DNA from: Hyposmocoma kahamanoa
Taxonomy: Eukaryota > Arthropoda > Insecta > Lepidoptera > Cosmopterigidae
Length of the DNA: 64,000 bases
Reading direction: 5' to 3'
Assembly: GCF_003589595.1 (NCBI RefSeq)
Contig: NW_020653900.1
Coordinates: forward strand, 2,692,013 to 2,756,012
Shown here in pieces: positions 10,101-21,401 of this stretch. The position numbers were made by a program, and so were the translations under genes. The number at the start of each line of letters is the position of its first letter. Positions within the stretch are counted from its first letter, which is position 1. Below the pieces are notes generated by a model. That model saw nothing but the letters and a program-made list of their open reading frames with translations. It did no database searches and was not told the origin of the DNA.

Positions 10101-11867
10101 TGTAAATGCGTAATGGCATTGATATTCTGCCTCTCCGTCAAACAGATTGAACTTTATCTCCAAATTGTCAAGTATCGAATACAGCCAGTTTGCTTCCGTT
10201 TGTCAGTGTTGCCAACTAGACCAAAGCAAATGTCGCTAAATAGAACGTTTAAAAGTCGCTAATTGTAGCTAATACCGCATTTCCACCCCATTTAAAAAAT
10301 GAACAACAATTTTATGGTCATAGCACAGACAAAAGACCAATACACTTGAAATAAGACGCCTACTATATTGAGTAGCGCATTCACAAAGTCAGTATAAAAT
10401 CATATTTATTTATTTGAATTTCACATGGATGATAAGCTTATACATGTGATATTAGTATATTATTATATAAGGGTGTAGCAAGGTTACAATGGAATTGAAA
10501 TACATTGCAAGCTTGAACGTAGTTAATTAGTTTAGATAATTAATTATATTATAGATTTTATAATTATTAATAAATATAATTATTACATAATATTTTTGTC
10601 TTAAAATTAATGAAATTATTATTTTTTTAATTATTAAACATTTTTATTACTATGACATTTAATTTAATTTTATTTATTGCAATCCACATTTTAATAAACT
10701 TAGACACATAACATGTGATTCCCTGTTAGGGCGTAGCACAATTTAAATCTAATGATACAATTATTTTAACGTGTATTATAATAGGTATATATTATTCGTA
10801 CATTTATTTTATTATTTTAATATATATTATTCGTACACTTATTTGTAATAATAATTTTTACTGAATTGTATTTTCAATTATTACCTAAATTTCATATAGA
10901 CATGAAATCAATTTCAAGTACATTTATCGCCAAAAAATTCAGACATATTATAATAGATTTTTTTGTTTAGAAATTCTTTTTTTTTAAACGTTTTTCAAAG
11001 ACCGTATCTTTATCCAAATTTTTGATATACTTTTTAGGCTAGAAGCTTAAGCTTGCTATGGTAACGTTTATTACGTCTTATTAATTTTATCGGAGAGTAT
11101 AAACCTGCGTGTTTTTTAACGAACTTACAGGTTTCAAAAATGTATAGGCACGTTAGAGTCAGTATGTTAAGTTTTGTAAAATACGGTTTACAGGAGTCTG
11201 TTTGTTTTATGTTAGTTAATTTTCTGATAATTTTTTTTTGTAGAACAAACATTTCTTGGCAATACGAGCTGTTTCCCCACAGTATAATCCCATAGGCTAG
11301 TCGAAAGTTTATTGATTATTTTATTTATTTTTATATCATCTGAATGATTAAGATAAGATAAAAATAAATAAAATAATTTCGTTAATTCAGCCATTAATAT
11401 CGTATTAAATTTTAAAAGTTGAAACCCAAATAAATAGTCGCCCAAAAAAGTATCTTAACTTTTTGTCGCTAAACAAAAATGAAATTTCGCTTTTGATGTC
11501 ATTTAATATCCTTACACAAAACACGAAAACACGATTCCTAAAACTTTTCACGTTAGAAAAAAAACATAAACTTACATCGAAATTTTACAATATAAATAAA
11601 CCGCTGTATTCTAAATTAAATAGAACACGTATACTACTTATACGATATACGTTTCTCAAATGGCGTTAATTTCGTTTGTAAAAAAATAAATTATGTATTT
11701 ATGTATTTATTTATTTATTTATTTATTTATGTAATGACCAGTGTCCCTGTCACTCATCCCATGCAAAGTGAACCGTATTAGTACGGGAAAATTTTGAATT
11801 CGCGCGGAAGTAGTATAAACTCTTAACCTCAAAGTTTTGGATTGAGGCAAATTACACTTGAAATCAT
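10101..11867. other. AT-rich non-coding stretch
   Basis: Very AT-rich, especially 10400-11000, with a (TATT)n microsatellite at about 11695-11730. The overlapping short frames at 11034-11445 (minus) and 11463-11669 (plus) are Lys/Asn/Ile-rich and look like products of base composition. No gene is recognised. Confidence 0.35.
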
Positions 11868-12133
11868 TATTTACTGCACCTTGCCTTTTTCTGCCGCCAA
11901 GCAGCAATGTCAGCGTTACTGCTTACTGTGTTCCGGGTTTGAAGGGTGCTGGTGAATTTACAGGCACATAGGACATGCCAAAATATGGTCTTAAGGTGTC
12001 GGGCGCAGTGGCACTACCCTATCTTTGCGATTTAAACCTCTTGAGTGGTACTGCACCTGTTATAGACAGGCGTGTAGCGTACCATCAGGCGCACGACTAC
12101 TTGTCCGTCCCGTCACTTGATATTATAAAAAAC
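11868..12133 (+). repeat. Family A repeat, left-truncated
   Basis: Starts within the family at CACCTTGCCTTTTTCTGCCG and continues through AGGTGTCGGGCGCAGTGG and CATCAGGCGCACGACTACTT to GATATTATAAAAAAC. Confidence 0.85.
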
Positions 12134-12630
12134 AAATATATTAAAGTCCATTATTCAATCATCTGTTCTTCTAAATGACAAAAAAGAATGCATCCATTTT
12201 TAAATAATCTCTTACCACCCGTGTCTATCTGAGTAGACAAGCGATATTGTAACATTTTTGTATAGCATATTGTACATTAGTTGGTCACAATTGTTTTTGT
12301 AAAATTTTATATAGTCATTTTATTTGATGGCTGACGATTATCGACACTGTAACCTTAGCGTAGAGACGCAGTTAGGATAATAAGTGTAATAAATAATGCA
12401 CGTGAACCGTTCATTGTTATGTTTTTCGTTCGAGCACAATCACGTCACGCAGTCCCAGGGCCTCTACCAAGAGTTAACATTGATGATATCGTTAGTCGTC
12501 ACGTATACTTCGCAAATTGTACAGAGTCGGTTTCTATATTTTATTTAAAATTTTAAGGAATTTATGCAACAAAATTGTACGTAGCATAATTAACTGTATG
12601 TGAATATTCTAAGTGGAGCTTATAAACTCC
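12134..12630. other. Non-coding stretch, nothing recognised
   Basis: No gene seen. AATTGTACGTAGCATAATTAA near 12574 resembles sequence next to the MITE at 44831 (GATATTGTACGTAGCATATT) and at about 55339, so a decayed repeat may be present. Confidence 0.3.
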
Positions 12631-12699
12631 ATTAAGCGCAAGAAGATGTCGTACTTCGGCCACGTCATGAGGAACAATAAATACAAATTACTCTACTAG
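12631..12699 (+). pseudogene. LINE reverse-transcriptase C-terminal scrap
   Basis: The + frame reads IKRKKMSYFGHVMRNNKYKL and then L, Y and a stop at 12697-12699. The form RRKxxYFGHVMRNxKYxLL is typical of the C-terminal tail of insect RTE/CR1-like LINE polymerases. No upstream RT domain is present, so this is a 5'-truncated relic. The clade assignment is from memory of the motif only. Confidence 0.6.
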
Positions 12700-12759
12700 G
12701 ATAGGAACCTAACGTACAAATTAGATACGATACGGCAACTTTTTTAATATAATATAATA

Positions 12760-13145
12760 GACACACGCTTGGCAACAATCTCACCTGATGTTAAGCGACT
12801 CTCGGACGCGTTTGCCTAACAAATGCCTATTCACTCTAGCCTTGAATAGCCCAAAATTGAACGTTTCGGGAAATACAGATAGAGCCGGATAGAGCAGTCC
12901 ATTCCTTTGCCGTTCGCATCAGAAAGGAGGAAGCAAAGTCCTTAGTGCGAATAGGTGGAATATCAACGACATAAGAATGGAGTGCTCCGGACCTTCTAGT
13001 CGACCGAAGGAGGAACGGTGAGGGTGGAAGTAAACTGAAAAGTTCCTACGCACACTCCCCGAAATGTATCCGATAGAAAACGGAAAAGCAGGCTACTTGT
13101 CTGCGATGGTCGAGATTTTATAGAACTGCGTGAAAATTCTCGGGA
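12760..13145 (+). repeat. Family J repeat, longest copy
   Basis: Contains CTCACCTGATGTTAAGCGA, AATGCCTATTCACTCTAGCC, TTGCCGTTCGCATCAGAAAG and GGAGGAACGGTGAGGGTGG. Shorter related pieces lie at 36620-36800 and at 38408-38560, the latter less than 100 bp before the first coding exon of the SLC10 gene. No intact reading frame. The class is unknown. Confidence 0.65.
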
Positions 13146-13175
13146 AGAGGCGCGACTTGTTTTTTGCTCATATCT

Positions 13176-13361
13176 AAGGGTTATCCCCGTTCACAGTCTG
13201 ACATCCGCATCCGTCCAAAAATATTACTATGCAATACTCGACCACGTTTAAAGACGCACGATGCAAATGAGGCTTCATACTTGACATTGTTTTTTGATTT
13301 GGTCAAGTATTACTTATTTGACCGTGATTGTTTCGGACAGAGAACGGGAGTAGACTCCCTA
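13176..13361. mobile_element. MITE family G, diverged copy
   Basis: The ends near ATCCCCGTTCACAGTCTG (left) and ACAGAGAACGGGAGTAGAC (right) are partly inverted. The inside shares CATACTTGAC, TTTTGATTTGGTCAAGTATT and TTATTTGACCG with 14184-14376 and 58443-58555. No protein is encoded. Confidence 0.6.
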
Positions 13362-13403
13362 GTTTGTACCTTATACAATTGACATAAAGTCCTCGTGAGA
13401 CAA

Positions 13404-13553
13404 AAGTTGTGAAGTCACATGTGCCTGTAATTTCACCAACACCTTTACCCTTAAAAACTGCAACGCAGTAATTCTCACATTATTGTTTGGTGGCAGAAAT
13501 AGGTAAGGTGGCAGTACTTCCCTGGCCGGGCTCTTTCACAAAGAGCTCTACTG
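13404..13553 (-). repeat. Family A repeat, truncated
   Basis: In reverse orientation it covers only the left half of the family, from CATGTGCCTGTAATTTCACC through TTGTTTGGTGGCAGAAATAG to CTTTCACAAAGAGCTCTACT. Confidence 0.85.
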
Positions 13554-13599
13554 CTAATTAAATTTTGTTGAGATTATTTGATCTGGTTCCAAATAATAA

Positions 13600-13630
13600 G
13601 CAGGTCATATCTACCAGGTATATGACCTGC
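13600..13630. repeat. Hairpin, 11-bp perfect stem
   Basis: GCAGGTCATAT (13600-13610) pairs with ATATGACCTGC (13620-13630) across 9 nt. No other supporting signal. Confidence 0.6.
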
Positions 13631-14183
13631 GAAATGCTATTGCTGCTCCGCACCCTGTTGACCAGTGAGACATGTTTTCTTCAGGATCATTGCATAGCAT
13701 GTACATTGTTAAAGCAACGCTACCACTTCAACATCTTAAACCCATTCATATATTAGATCCGGCTTAATTTGTTTTTAGAGTAAATGCAACACAGACTGCT
13801 CGTGTAGAATAACTTATACATTGTTTATAATTACAAAATTGTACTTTGTTTCAAAGGTAACAGGGTAATGTTTAATACAAGTGCCCTACGAATCTTCATA
13901 TAAAGAAATGATTAAAACTACATACGTAAAAATGCTTAATTGAATTTTGCTTTCTACGTCGCCGATATAAATTTTAAATACATTCTACGAATGACGCTGA
14001 TCCAACAATGTTTTTGTTTGATTTTGTTGTGTAATTTATTTAACTCATTTAAATGAATACAGCTATGGTTATAACGTATAGAGGACCTACAATGTAATAA
14101 TATTAAAACTTAGTTGAGGAGCTTCGAAATAAAAACTGATAAATCCGATATATTTCATTCTGAATGAATTGTAGCATTGTGTT
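13631..14183. other. Non-coding stretch, nothing recognised
   Basis: AT-rich. No gene or shared repeat noticed. Confidence 0.3.
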
Positions 14184-14376
14184 CAGGGGGTCTCCCGTTC
14201 TCCGTTCGGCAACAGTCTGAAACAATTTACTGCCAAATATGTAATACTCGACCTAATTGAAACACACATATTGTGAATGAAGCTTCGTACTTAACATTGC
14301 CTTTTGATGTAATCGAGTGTTATTTAGGTGACAGTTTGTAGATTGCTTCGGACGAAGAAAGGAAGTAGACCCCCTG
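14184..14376. mobile_element. MITE family G, 193 bp
   Basis: The left end (CAGGGGGTCT, then CCGTTCTCCGTTCGG and ACAGTCTG) matches the reverse complement of the right end (TCGGACGAAGAAAGG, then AGACCCCCTG) with a few mismatches. The inside is shared with 13176-13361. I could not fix a target duplication. Two small frames on opposite strands across it are incidental. Confidence 0.7.
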
Positions 14377-14612
14377 GGCACTACACGGAACACCCAGAGC
14401 AGAATAAATTTAGAAAAGTTTGTTTCCAAATTGCTTCTATCACTGCGCCCTTGACTGCGAGACATGAAGTTGACAAGTCCCATATTATTATATCTGTAGT
14501 TTCACCCGCATAAAATAGAATATAACAAAACTTCGTCCATATGGAGCGAACTTACAAGGATGCTCCTAATATGGTGAGCTATAGGATCTTCTTTTAACTC
14601 GTCTGTCTTTAA

Positions 14613-14771
14613 GAGTGGATACACGCTACGACTTTTAACAGCTACATATACACTTGCGATTTCGGCTATTGCATCGATGCAGACGCGCGTGTGTGTAAAG
14701 GTAGACGATTTGCGACTGCATCGCGTTTGTATCGCGTTTTTATCGCTGCTGAAAGTCGCCGTGTGCCGCTC
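14613..14771. mobile_element. MITE, 159 bp, TAA target duplication
   Basis: The left end GAGTGGATACACGC, continuing with GACTTTTAACAGC, matches the reverse complement of the right end (GAGCGGCACACGGC, then GACTTTCAGCAGC). TAA flanks both ends (14610-14612 and 14772-14774). The inside is CpG-richer than the surroundings. The 3-bp TAA duplication is compatible with PIF/Harbinger-like elements, but that superfamily call is inference. Confidence 0.75.
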
Positions 14772-14788
14772 TAAGTCAAATGACTTAA

Positions 14789-14935
14789 ATTTTAATTTTG
14801 TATTCAGGTAATTACCATACGTATTCTACATGCAAATATTATACACATGTGTACTCAGTTAATAAGCAACACAATGGATACAAATATTTCGTCACACAAT
14901 GTGAAAGTTGAAAATACGTTTGAACCTTGTTAAAG
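14789..14935 (-). repeat. Family D repeat, decayed fragment
   Basis: Matches the 40.7-41.0 kb copy in the same orientation over TATTCAGGTAATTACC, CTCAGTTAATAAGCA and AATGTGAAAGTTGAAAATAC. Confidence 0.6.
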
Positions 14936-14959
14936 GACACGGGATTCATAATGGTAGAG

Positions 14960-15036
14960 TCGGTGCCCTCACTTAGGTATCCACTATTTGTGCTAAGTGT
15001 TATACAAATAGTGGATACCTAAGTGAAAGCATCGGC
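14960..15036. ncRNA. Candidate stem-loop (miRNA-like or MITE remnant)
   Basis: CACTTAGGTATCCACTATTTGT (22 nt, 14970-14991) is followed by a 12-nt loop and its exact reverse complement (15004-15025). Pairing continues outward over about 11 more bases with two G-U pairs and one A-C mismatch pair of positions, giving about 31-33 paired positions in 77 nt. The size and loop fit an animal pre-miRNA. A perfect stem is equally typical of a young palindromic MITE or siRNA-type hairpin. No expression evidence is available. Confidence 0.4.
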
Positions 15037-17565
15037 TGTAATGGGCAATAACTGTGTCTCAAATTAGGGAATTCACTGTACTATGAGTATTAAAGCAGCG
15101 GAATTCACTCAGAACAGAATTTTTTTCCCAAATTGGTCCTATCGGGAATGTAACCCTCCTCCGCCAGCGCTCGCAGTACAAACCGTTGAGCCTCCGAGGT
15201 CGTAAAAATTTTTTACCGATTGCTTTGTTAAAAAAATGCAAGAAATTTCGTCTCAAAAATTGAATCAAACGCAAAGCCAAAGGCGGTGAGTCCATATAAC
15301 ACTATTCCGCTAACTTAAGAAAATTCTACGATTTTGTAGTAGGTATTGAACGGGAAATGTCTTGCATTGCAGCATTTGTTTACTTTCTTCATCGGCTTAC
15401 CTTTTTCCAATGTCCACTCCTCGCCCTTGGGGTACAGTCTCTGCTGTCGATGTCATTCGAAATGGAACCATGTCATACGAGCTACAATCTGACTTTGCAT
15501 TGCAACTACGAAACGAAGCAAGGACCCTATTCTCGAATGAAATCCGTAGTTATGACGTTTTTCCACTATGGAAGACCTACAGACTTGAGTTTTGATCGGG
15601 GCTGAAACTCAGAATTTATGACAACACGATTTGACAATTTCGTCTTTTCGTTGACGGACTTCGAGAGTAATCCCGTAGGTCATCCTTAGATAGTGGGATA
15701 ACGGCCGTAACTACGGATTTCGTGATTCTAGAGTATGAATCCTTGAACGGACGCGAATTTTTGTAACGAAATTGTGCATAGGATAACGAACTGAGGGAAT
15801 CCCCGAGACTGCGCAAGAATTATCCGGAAAACGCATGATCTGTACTTTGGCTCGTACTAGTTATACATTACACCATTGACATAAAGTTAATTATGCTATG
15901 GTTCCAAATGTTCGCTTCCATTCCGGGCCGCGGAAATGTTTATGTGTAACCAATACTAGCAAACACACGTATGTCATCACCTTATAGACTAGGTCAAGGC
16001 ACTATCTTAAACATAATTGCTTAGCAGATTAAGGTAAATATATGTAGTCTCAATAGGCTAGATCGTAATTCAGACAAAGTGACCTGAAATCTTGCCTCTA
16101 TAACAACAAAGAATGATAAAGAGCTACAACATACATTTTAAAATTAGACTCTTTAGTCACTTATAATAAGAACGGTCCAAAGTATAAAGCCCACCACAGC
16201 GTATTGTCAACTATAATATCACGATCGAGTTTTTTTTTTTTTCATTCGCTCAAGTTATCCTCTATAACTTCTAAGAAGTGCCCAGCAGAGAGTACGGGTT
16301 TATACAGCTATAAATTATATGCGGTCAACAACACGCTAGGCTTTACACTAAAGATTGAAATTCAACTTTACGTCACTGATTATAAGAACGGTCCTAAGTC
16401 TATAAGAAAAGTATTCAATTATAAAAATCTTACCCGTTAAATGGCTTTAGGAAACTTTGGCATACGCTGAGTCAGTGCCCTTTCACTGCTATTTTCTTTT
16501 TTCTTGCTTTGTTGTTTTTTCTTTTCTGTTTAATCTGTATTTGTGTTATATACACCCGGACACGTAAGTCGAGCCGCCTTGCATTTTCAGTATTAAATGG
16601 ACTAAACTTAAACAATGTCCGACTGATCAAAAACTATTAAGCTATTTTGAAATAATTGGTACACTAAACGTCATTTCCAATAAGTAGTTGTTGAAAATTT
16701 GAATTTATAAAACAGAGTGAAAACTGTTTCCTTCAGTGATAACAATATATTATGTGTTCTGCCTTTTAAGAATAAAAACGCAAGGTGTCAATTTATGCGT
16801 CTGGGAGTATATTAGTGAATAAAGTGTTTATCTATCAATCTATCTAAATGTACAGAATCTGGTAAATAAGAAAAATTATTGAAGAGTTTTGCGAATGTGT
16901 TTTATTGGGAATATTGTGGGGTTTTGAGAATGAATGTGTTATTCTATCTATGCTGCCGCTTTAGTTAAAAGAGCGCTTGTGACAAAAACTCAAAACTAGA
17001 AAATAATATTTAAAGAAACAAAATTATATTATATTTTTCTCTCGCAGTAACTTCATACCTTATCCACCTAGGAAAAAATAAAAATAGTGACAGATAGACC
17101 TTTTTTACTGAACAGGGTTACATAACAAAATTTGCACAACAAAACAAAAAAGATATGTATCCATTTTGGGATACGATTAGGTATAACGACAACCACATTG
17201 CCACCTCGGACGACTGTCTTCGTGAGTTCAAAGAATCGAAGTGTTGATTGTTGGGCAGACTCATCGATATCGGAGTTTATGCTTTCGAGGAAGTGCAATA
17301 GCACACAATCCTTGGAAAAAACAAATGGAATTAAAATGTTTGTAATATACTGCAGATATGTTAACTTCATTCCAATAAATATGATTATTACGTTCGGTTA
17401 CAAACAGGACTATTTTTAATTTATACGTGGATATCGTAGAAAATTTTAAGACATGAATGAAAGATATAGCAAGCAGTGTAGGTATTTTGAAAATGCCTGA
17501 CCGTAAACTGGTACTTTCCCAAATGAACACGTATCATCCTCGTCCATATCTTCAATTTCCAGTAG
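15037..17565. other. Long stretch without recognised genes
   Basis: The part 15120-15840 has balanced base composition unlike the AT-rich flanks and carries frames on both strands (for example 15357-15605 plus in two frames), but none resembles a known family and there is no splice context. At about 16156-16185 and 16374-16405 a motif with TATAAGAACGGTCC is repeated directly. Frames at 17068-17530 are short and unrecognised. Confidence 0.35.
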
Positions 17566-17672
17566 GACAGCGCGACTTGCGTGACAGCGACATAAAGCGC
17601 GACTTACTGCTTTTCTCGCTTATAGAATAGCAATATCTCGCGCTTCTATGTCGCTCTCGCGCTAGTGTAACC
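17566..17672. mobile_element. Short inverted-repeat element (possible MITE)
   Basis: The left side (AGCGCGACTTGCGTGACAGC, then GACATAAAGCGCG) and right side (CGCGCTTCTATGTCGCTC, then TCGCGCT) are imperfect reverse complements around a short centre. Boundaries and target duplication are uncertain. Confidence 0.5.
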
Positions 17673-17949
17673 AAACGTGAGTCTATTTCTAATAAATAAT
17701 ATTCCACGTCTATTATCAAGTAATTTTATGATTTCACACTCACGATCAGTAAAGAGGGCTACAATAACTTCAATAATAATGGAAGTACAGGATCCTGAAC
17801 TTACTAATTGCGAAGACAGTTTTCAAGCATTATCTTGCATTTAAATCAATTCCTAGAGTTTCTTGTTCGTACTGGTAAGGTGAAGGTACTTTTCAAATAA
17901 GCGATAGTGTAATTTATTTATTTGCCTGTGACATAATGATAGATAATTA

Positions 17950-18180
17950 TGACCGCCGCATCGGCGCGCCGGCGCCGCCAACAAATGCGATCGAACTGAT
18001 AAAAATTTGATTACTATAGAAAAGACCTTATTTTATTATAGTAGTGTTTGTATAACGGTTTTTGTAAAAACAAACACCCTTATATAAATTCGTTACATGG
18101 TTGCGCACGCGCCGCCGTAACGCCACTGTCGCCGACACTTTCTCGTCGGTGCGCCGCCGCCGCCGCCGGTTGGTCTATTA
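17950..18180. promoter_or_regulatory. GC-rich, CpG-rich island (possible promoter or 5' exon)
   Basis: Two GC blocks stand out in AT-rich DNA: 17950-17980 (CGCATCGGCGCGCCGGCGCC) and 18106-18170 (CGCACGCGCCGCCGTAACGC, then GTGCGCCGCCGCCGCCGCC). They are separated by about 125 AT-rich bases. Such blocks in insect DNA can mark promoters or untranslated first exons, and the SLC10 gene 20 kb downstream lacks its 5' exon. This link is speculation. No TATA box or initiator is convincing. Confidence 0.3.
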
Positions 18181-20413
18181 TCAGCGCTCATATCTACATA
18201 AGGATCAGTTGAATTAAGTGATTTGTGCAAAAAAAAAGCATTAAAGATCCTTTAGCGGATTTTCCACTTCCGTTAAGTCCCAAGGAGCACACTTTATACG
18301 CCTCAAAACTATTATATTTATAAACAGTCTTATTATGGTATAGGTTTAGATAATAGTTCCCTATAAATGGTTTTAGAAAAAAGAGCCGGGCATGCTACAT
18401 TTTTGTTTGTTGACAAATAAATAACCATTATGAAGTAATTCCGTCTCCTGAAGTGGTACAAACAATTGAACGTCTGTCAATAGAAAACAGTGAAATCATT
18501 GTGTGAAATGTGGTTGGCGTGAAGAAATAACTTCAATTTTGTTACGAAAATTTTATTTCTTCCAACGTAAGTTAGGTATGTCATTGAAATATACCTTATT
18601 TGATGGGGAATTTATCCACATTTCTAGTCATATATAACACATTCCATATAATTATACAGAATAACGTTTTTTTAGCGACAAATTTGATTTTTTTTGACCT
18701 TGTGTTTTGAAAAGTTTTTTATTGCATAATACGCTCACCATTATTTTACTCCATAAAAAGATTTTGTAATACTGTCAAAAGAAATAATCTCTTAGAAACA
18801 TCGCGTTTTGGGGACAATCATAAAAGCTTTATAGGAGTGAATATTCTTCTACAAGATCAACTACACTAAAGCAAGTAAAAATATTCATTTCGTATTCTAA
18901 AGTTTTTCTATAGATAAAGCTATAGACAAAATGCTCCCAACAGTGTTTTGAAAAAAGCTTTATATTCTTATCGCCATTTTTGTTTTTAAAGAATGACTAT
19001 GAAGTGGCCGAGAATTTTTTTTCTTTTTAAAATTTTAAAAAGAAATTAGCTTGAAGAAGCCTAGAACTTCTTGGAAATGGTTTGCTTTGTGGGTTATTTT
19101 GTATATTTAAGCTTTCTATAAATATTTAAAATCGGTAACTGTATTTCTATTAAGTTTATATTTATACATACACATTTAAAATACAGCGAGCGCATTAGTT
19201 TTATGACAGGTTTTTTTATTAATTTTTACAATGTAATTAAAGTCGCACGTCAATTCGCTCTTTCTAAACGATTAAACATTGCGCGAAAAAGTCAGAAATA
19301 TTATATCTAATTTCGCCATGTTGCAATTTTGATAGTTTATATTTTGTAAACCATTTAACTTGAAATCTATTAGTATTAAGAGAATTGCGTCTTACGTTTG
19401 TAACGGTTTAGTTATTTTGGTTTTAAAATAGCATTACTAAGAAAACTATCATAGACTATAAATTATCTAAAAACGGTCTACGATACTAATCTAATCCCGT
19501 TCTACAAGTGGTCTTGTAGCATTCTAGAAGGGTTACTTGAGACAAAAGATAAGAATCACTCTTAACACTACCCACAGATAATTTCTCAAAGCACTCTTGT
19601 GATCTACTAATAAAGTTGTGCCCACTTTTACTTTAAATTATCTAGAAACCTTCTTCAAGATATCTTGAGGGAATTTGAACTCTTAAAATGTACAATCGAA
19701 TTAAATTTTATTAGATATCTTATAGTATATATTTAGACATAGATGTGCTGCTTGGGCGTGGACCGTCTGTCATTTTGCCAGTTTTGAATATTTTCGAAAA
19801 CAAAAAGAAATAATTCAATTTTCCCAATTGTGTTAGCAGCTCGATTTTATTGCAAGTAAGTTTGGACTATACATGTTGCTTTTACCTGATTATGTACACC
19901 ACCACTAGCTTTGTAACCGAGGCTATGTGTCCCCAATGGTTATATAATGAGTCAATTCCAATATTAACTGACCATTGTTCTATACTCTAGATCTGCAAAG
20001 TTACTTGTACACCTCCGAAACCAAAATAACATCTTTCTTCACAAACGTTTACTTGTGTCTATCGATGACATCGCTTCAGTTAACCCGCATTGTAAAATTT
20101 GGTGGTATGTGGCTTCCTTATACGAAGGATATTTGATAGCAAACAATTGATAGTCTTTTATTTCTCTAGTGGTCAATTTATTTTTCAACGGGGTCGTTAC
20201 GTTTTTAACGATTTATTCAAATAATAAAGATGACAATAATTTTATTTCTTTCACATTTTTAAGTAAGTCTCCTTTAAAGCCAATTAATGCCTGTGATAGA
20301 TACAATACATTATTATTTAATAAATATATTATTATATTTCAAATTCATGTGATGTAACAAGTAAAAGGTTTAATGATATTATTACAATGGTGGGAAGTGA
20401 AGTCTTTGTAGCA
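18181..20413. other. AT-rich non-coding stretch
   Basis: No gene recognised. A perfect 26-bp palindrome lies at 19020-19045 (half-site TTTCTTTTTAAAA). The 20169-20357 frame is Asn/Phe/Ile-rich and probably due to base composition. Confidence 0.35.
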
Positions 20414-20530
20414 TTAGAGCTCCTTGTGAAAGAATACGTCCAGGGAAATACTGCCTATTTCTGCCCCCATACACTAATATGAGCATTACTCTGCGTTCTT
20501 GTTTTGTAGAGTAACGGTGCAGTTGTAAGC
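20414..20530 (+). repeat. Family A repeat, decayed left part
   Basis: TTAGAGCTCCTTGTGAAAGA followed by CGTCCAGGGAAATACTGCC and CTGCGTTCTTGTTTTG. It is diverged and lacks the right half. Confidence 0.7.
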
Positions 20531-20555
20531 TGTTGGTCTTTAAATAAATTTTATG

Positions 20556-20625
20556 AATTCTGAGATAATTATCATAATAATTATCGTGATAGTTATCATA
20601 ATAATTATCAATAACAATTATCATT
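20556..20625. repeat. Short tandem repeat built on AATTATCATAAT
   Basis: Repeats of ATAATTATC and GATAGTTATC run for about 65 bp. Minus-strand translation gives a repetitive DNYYDNY frame with no functional meaning. Confidence 0.7.
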
Positions 20626-21187
20626 TCGGACCCTGTTTGAAACACATTTGACTAATTCCTCCCACTTAACCAGCCTACTTTACGTGGTATGGTGTCATAT
20701 CAGTTTTTATGAAAGCTACAAGCGGACTGACACGTTCCATAGAAAATGGCAAGTGTAAACAAGCGCTCATTTACACTACAATATCCGCGATGATACGGAA
20801 TGGAATTTTGAAATAACGTGTGACAAATATGGAACTAATTAAGATATTTCAGTTGGTACTATTTTAAAGCTGATGCAAGAAACTAATGAAAGAGAGACTA
20901 CGAACGGAAGTCACTCGAAATAATTTCGAAGGTAAAACAAATAAATAGGAACTGCTATAATTGACCCAAGTATTATTTCAGCCGCACGAAGGTAATTAAG
21001 TTTATAGCATGGCTATGCTGATATAATCTACTGAAGGTCATCGGGATTACTTGGCTAATACTAAAATAACGAATTCTTATAAGTAGCACTCAACACATTT
21101 TTATACTCGCTCACCATCTTGTTAGACCTGTTTAACTACAATGTTTAAGCCGGTCAAATGGTGGCAGTTTAAAAAGGATTAACGAGT
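20626..21187. other. Non-coding stretch, nothing recognised
   Basis: No gene or shared repeat noticed. Confidence 0.3.
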
Positions 21188-21285
21188 TATAATTATTAAT
21201 ACAAAGACCAAACACTAAGAAAAAATATTCTGCACCCGGTTGGATTCGAACCAACGTCTTCCAACAAACCAAGATTAACGAGTTG
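21188..21285 (-). mobile_element. S3 SINE-like fragment, minus orientation
   Basis: AATTATTAATACAAAGA, then CGGTTGGATTCGAACCAACG. The reverse complement carries box B-like GGTTCGAATCC, and the sequence aligns with 45741-45935 (AATTATTAATACAAAGATAG, then GACCGGATTCGAAC). The box A side is degraded here. Confidence 0.6.
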
Positions 21286-21401
21286 TTTGTGTTATGGTTG
21301 GAGTCCAAAAATGTAAACAATAACTGTCACTATCTCATAAATCATAAGCCTTTTTTTCTAGTTCGTTTAGTAACGCAGTAGTAGTGAGGTACAATTATTT
21401 T

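Noticed and set aside
10206..10290. Possible hAT left end (CAGTGTTGCCAACTAG)
   Set aside because: I could not find a matching right end with an 8-bp duplication within the following kilobases.
15357..15605. Two overlapping + frames of about 80 codons
   Set aside because: The balanced composition made me look twice, but two frames are open at once, no domain is recognisable and no splice sites frame them.
17068..17530. Three overlapping frames on both strands
   Set aside because: Open frames overlap on opposite strands with no family resemblance and no splice signals. A chance origin is most likely.
20556..20625. CRISPR-like short repeats
   Set aside because: The units are simple AATTATC-type microsatellite repeats without spacers, in animal DNA.
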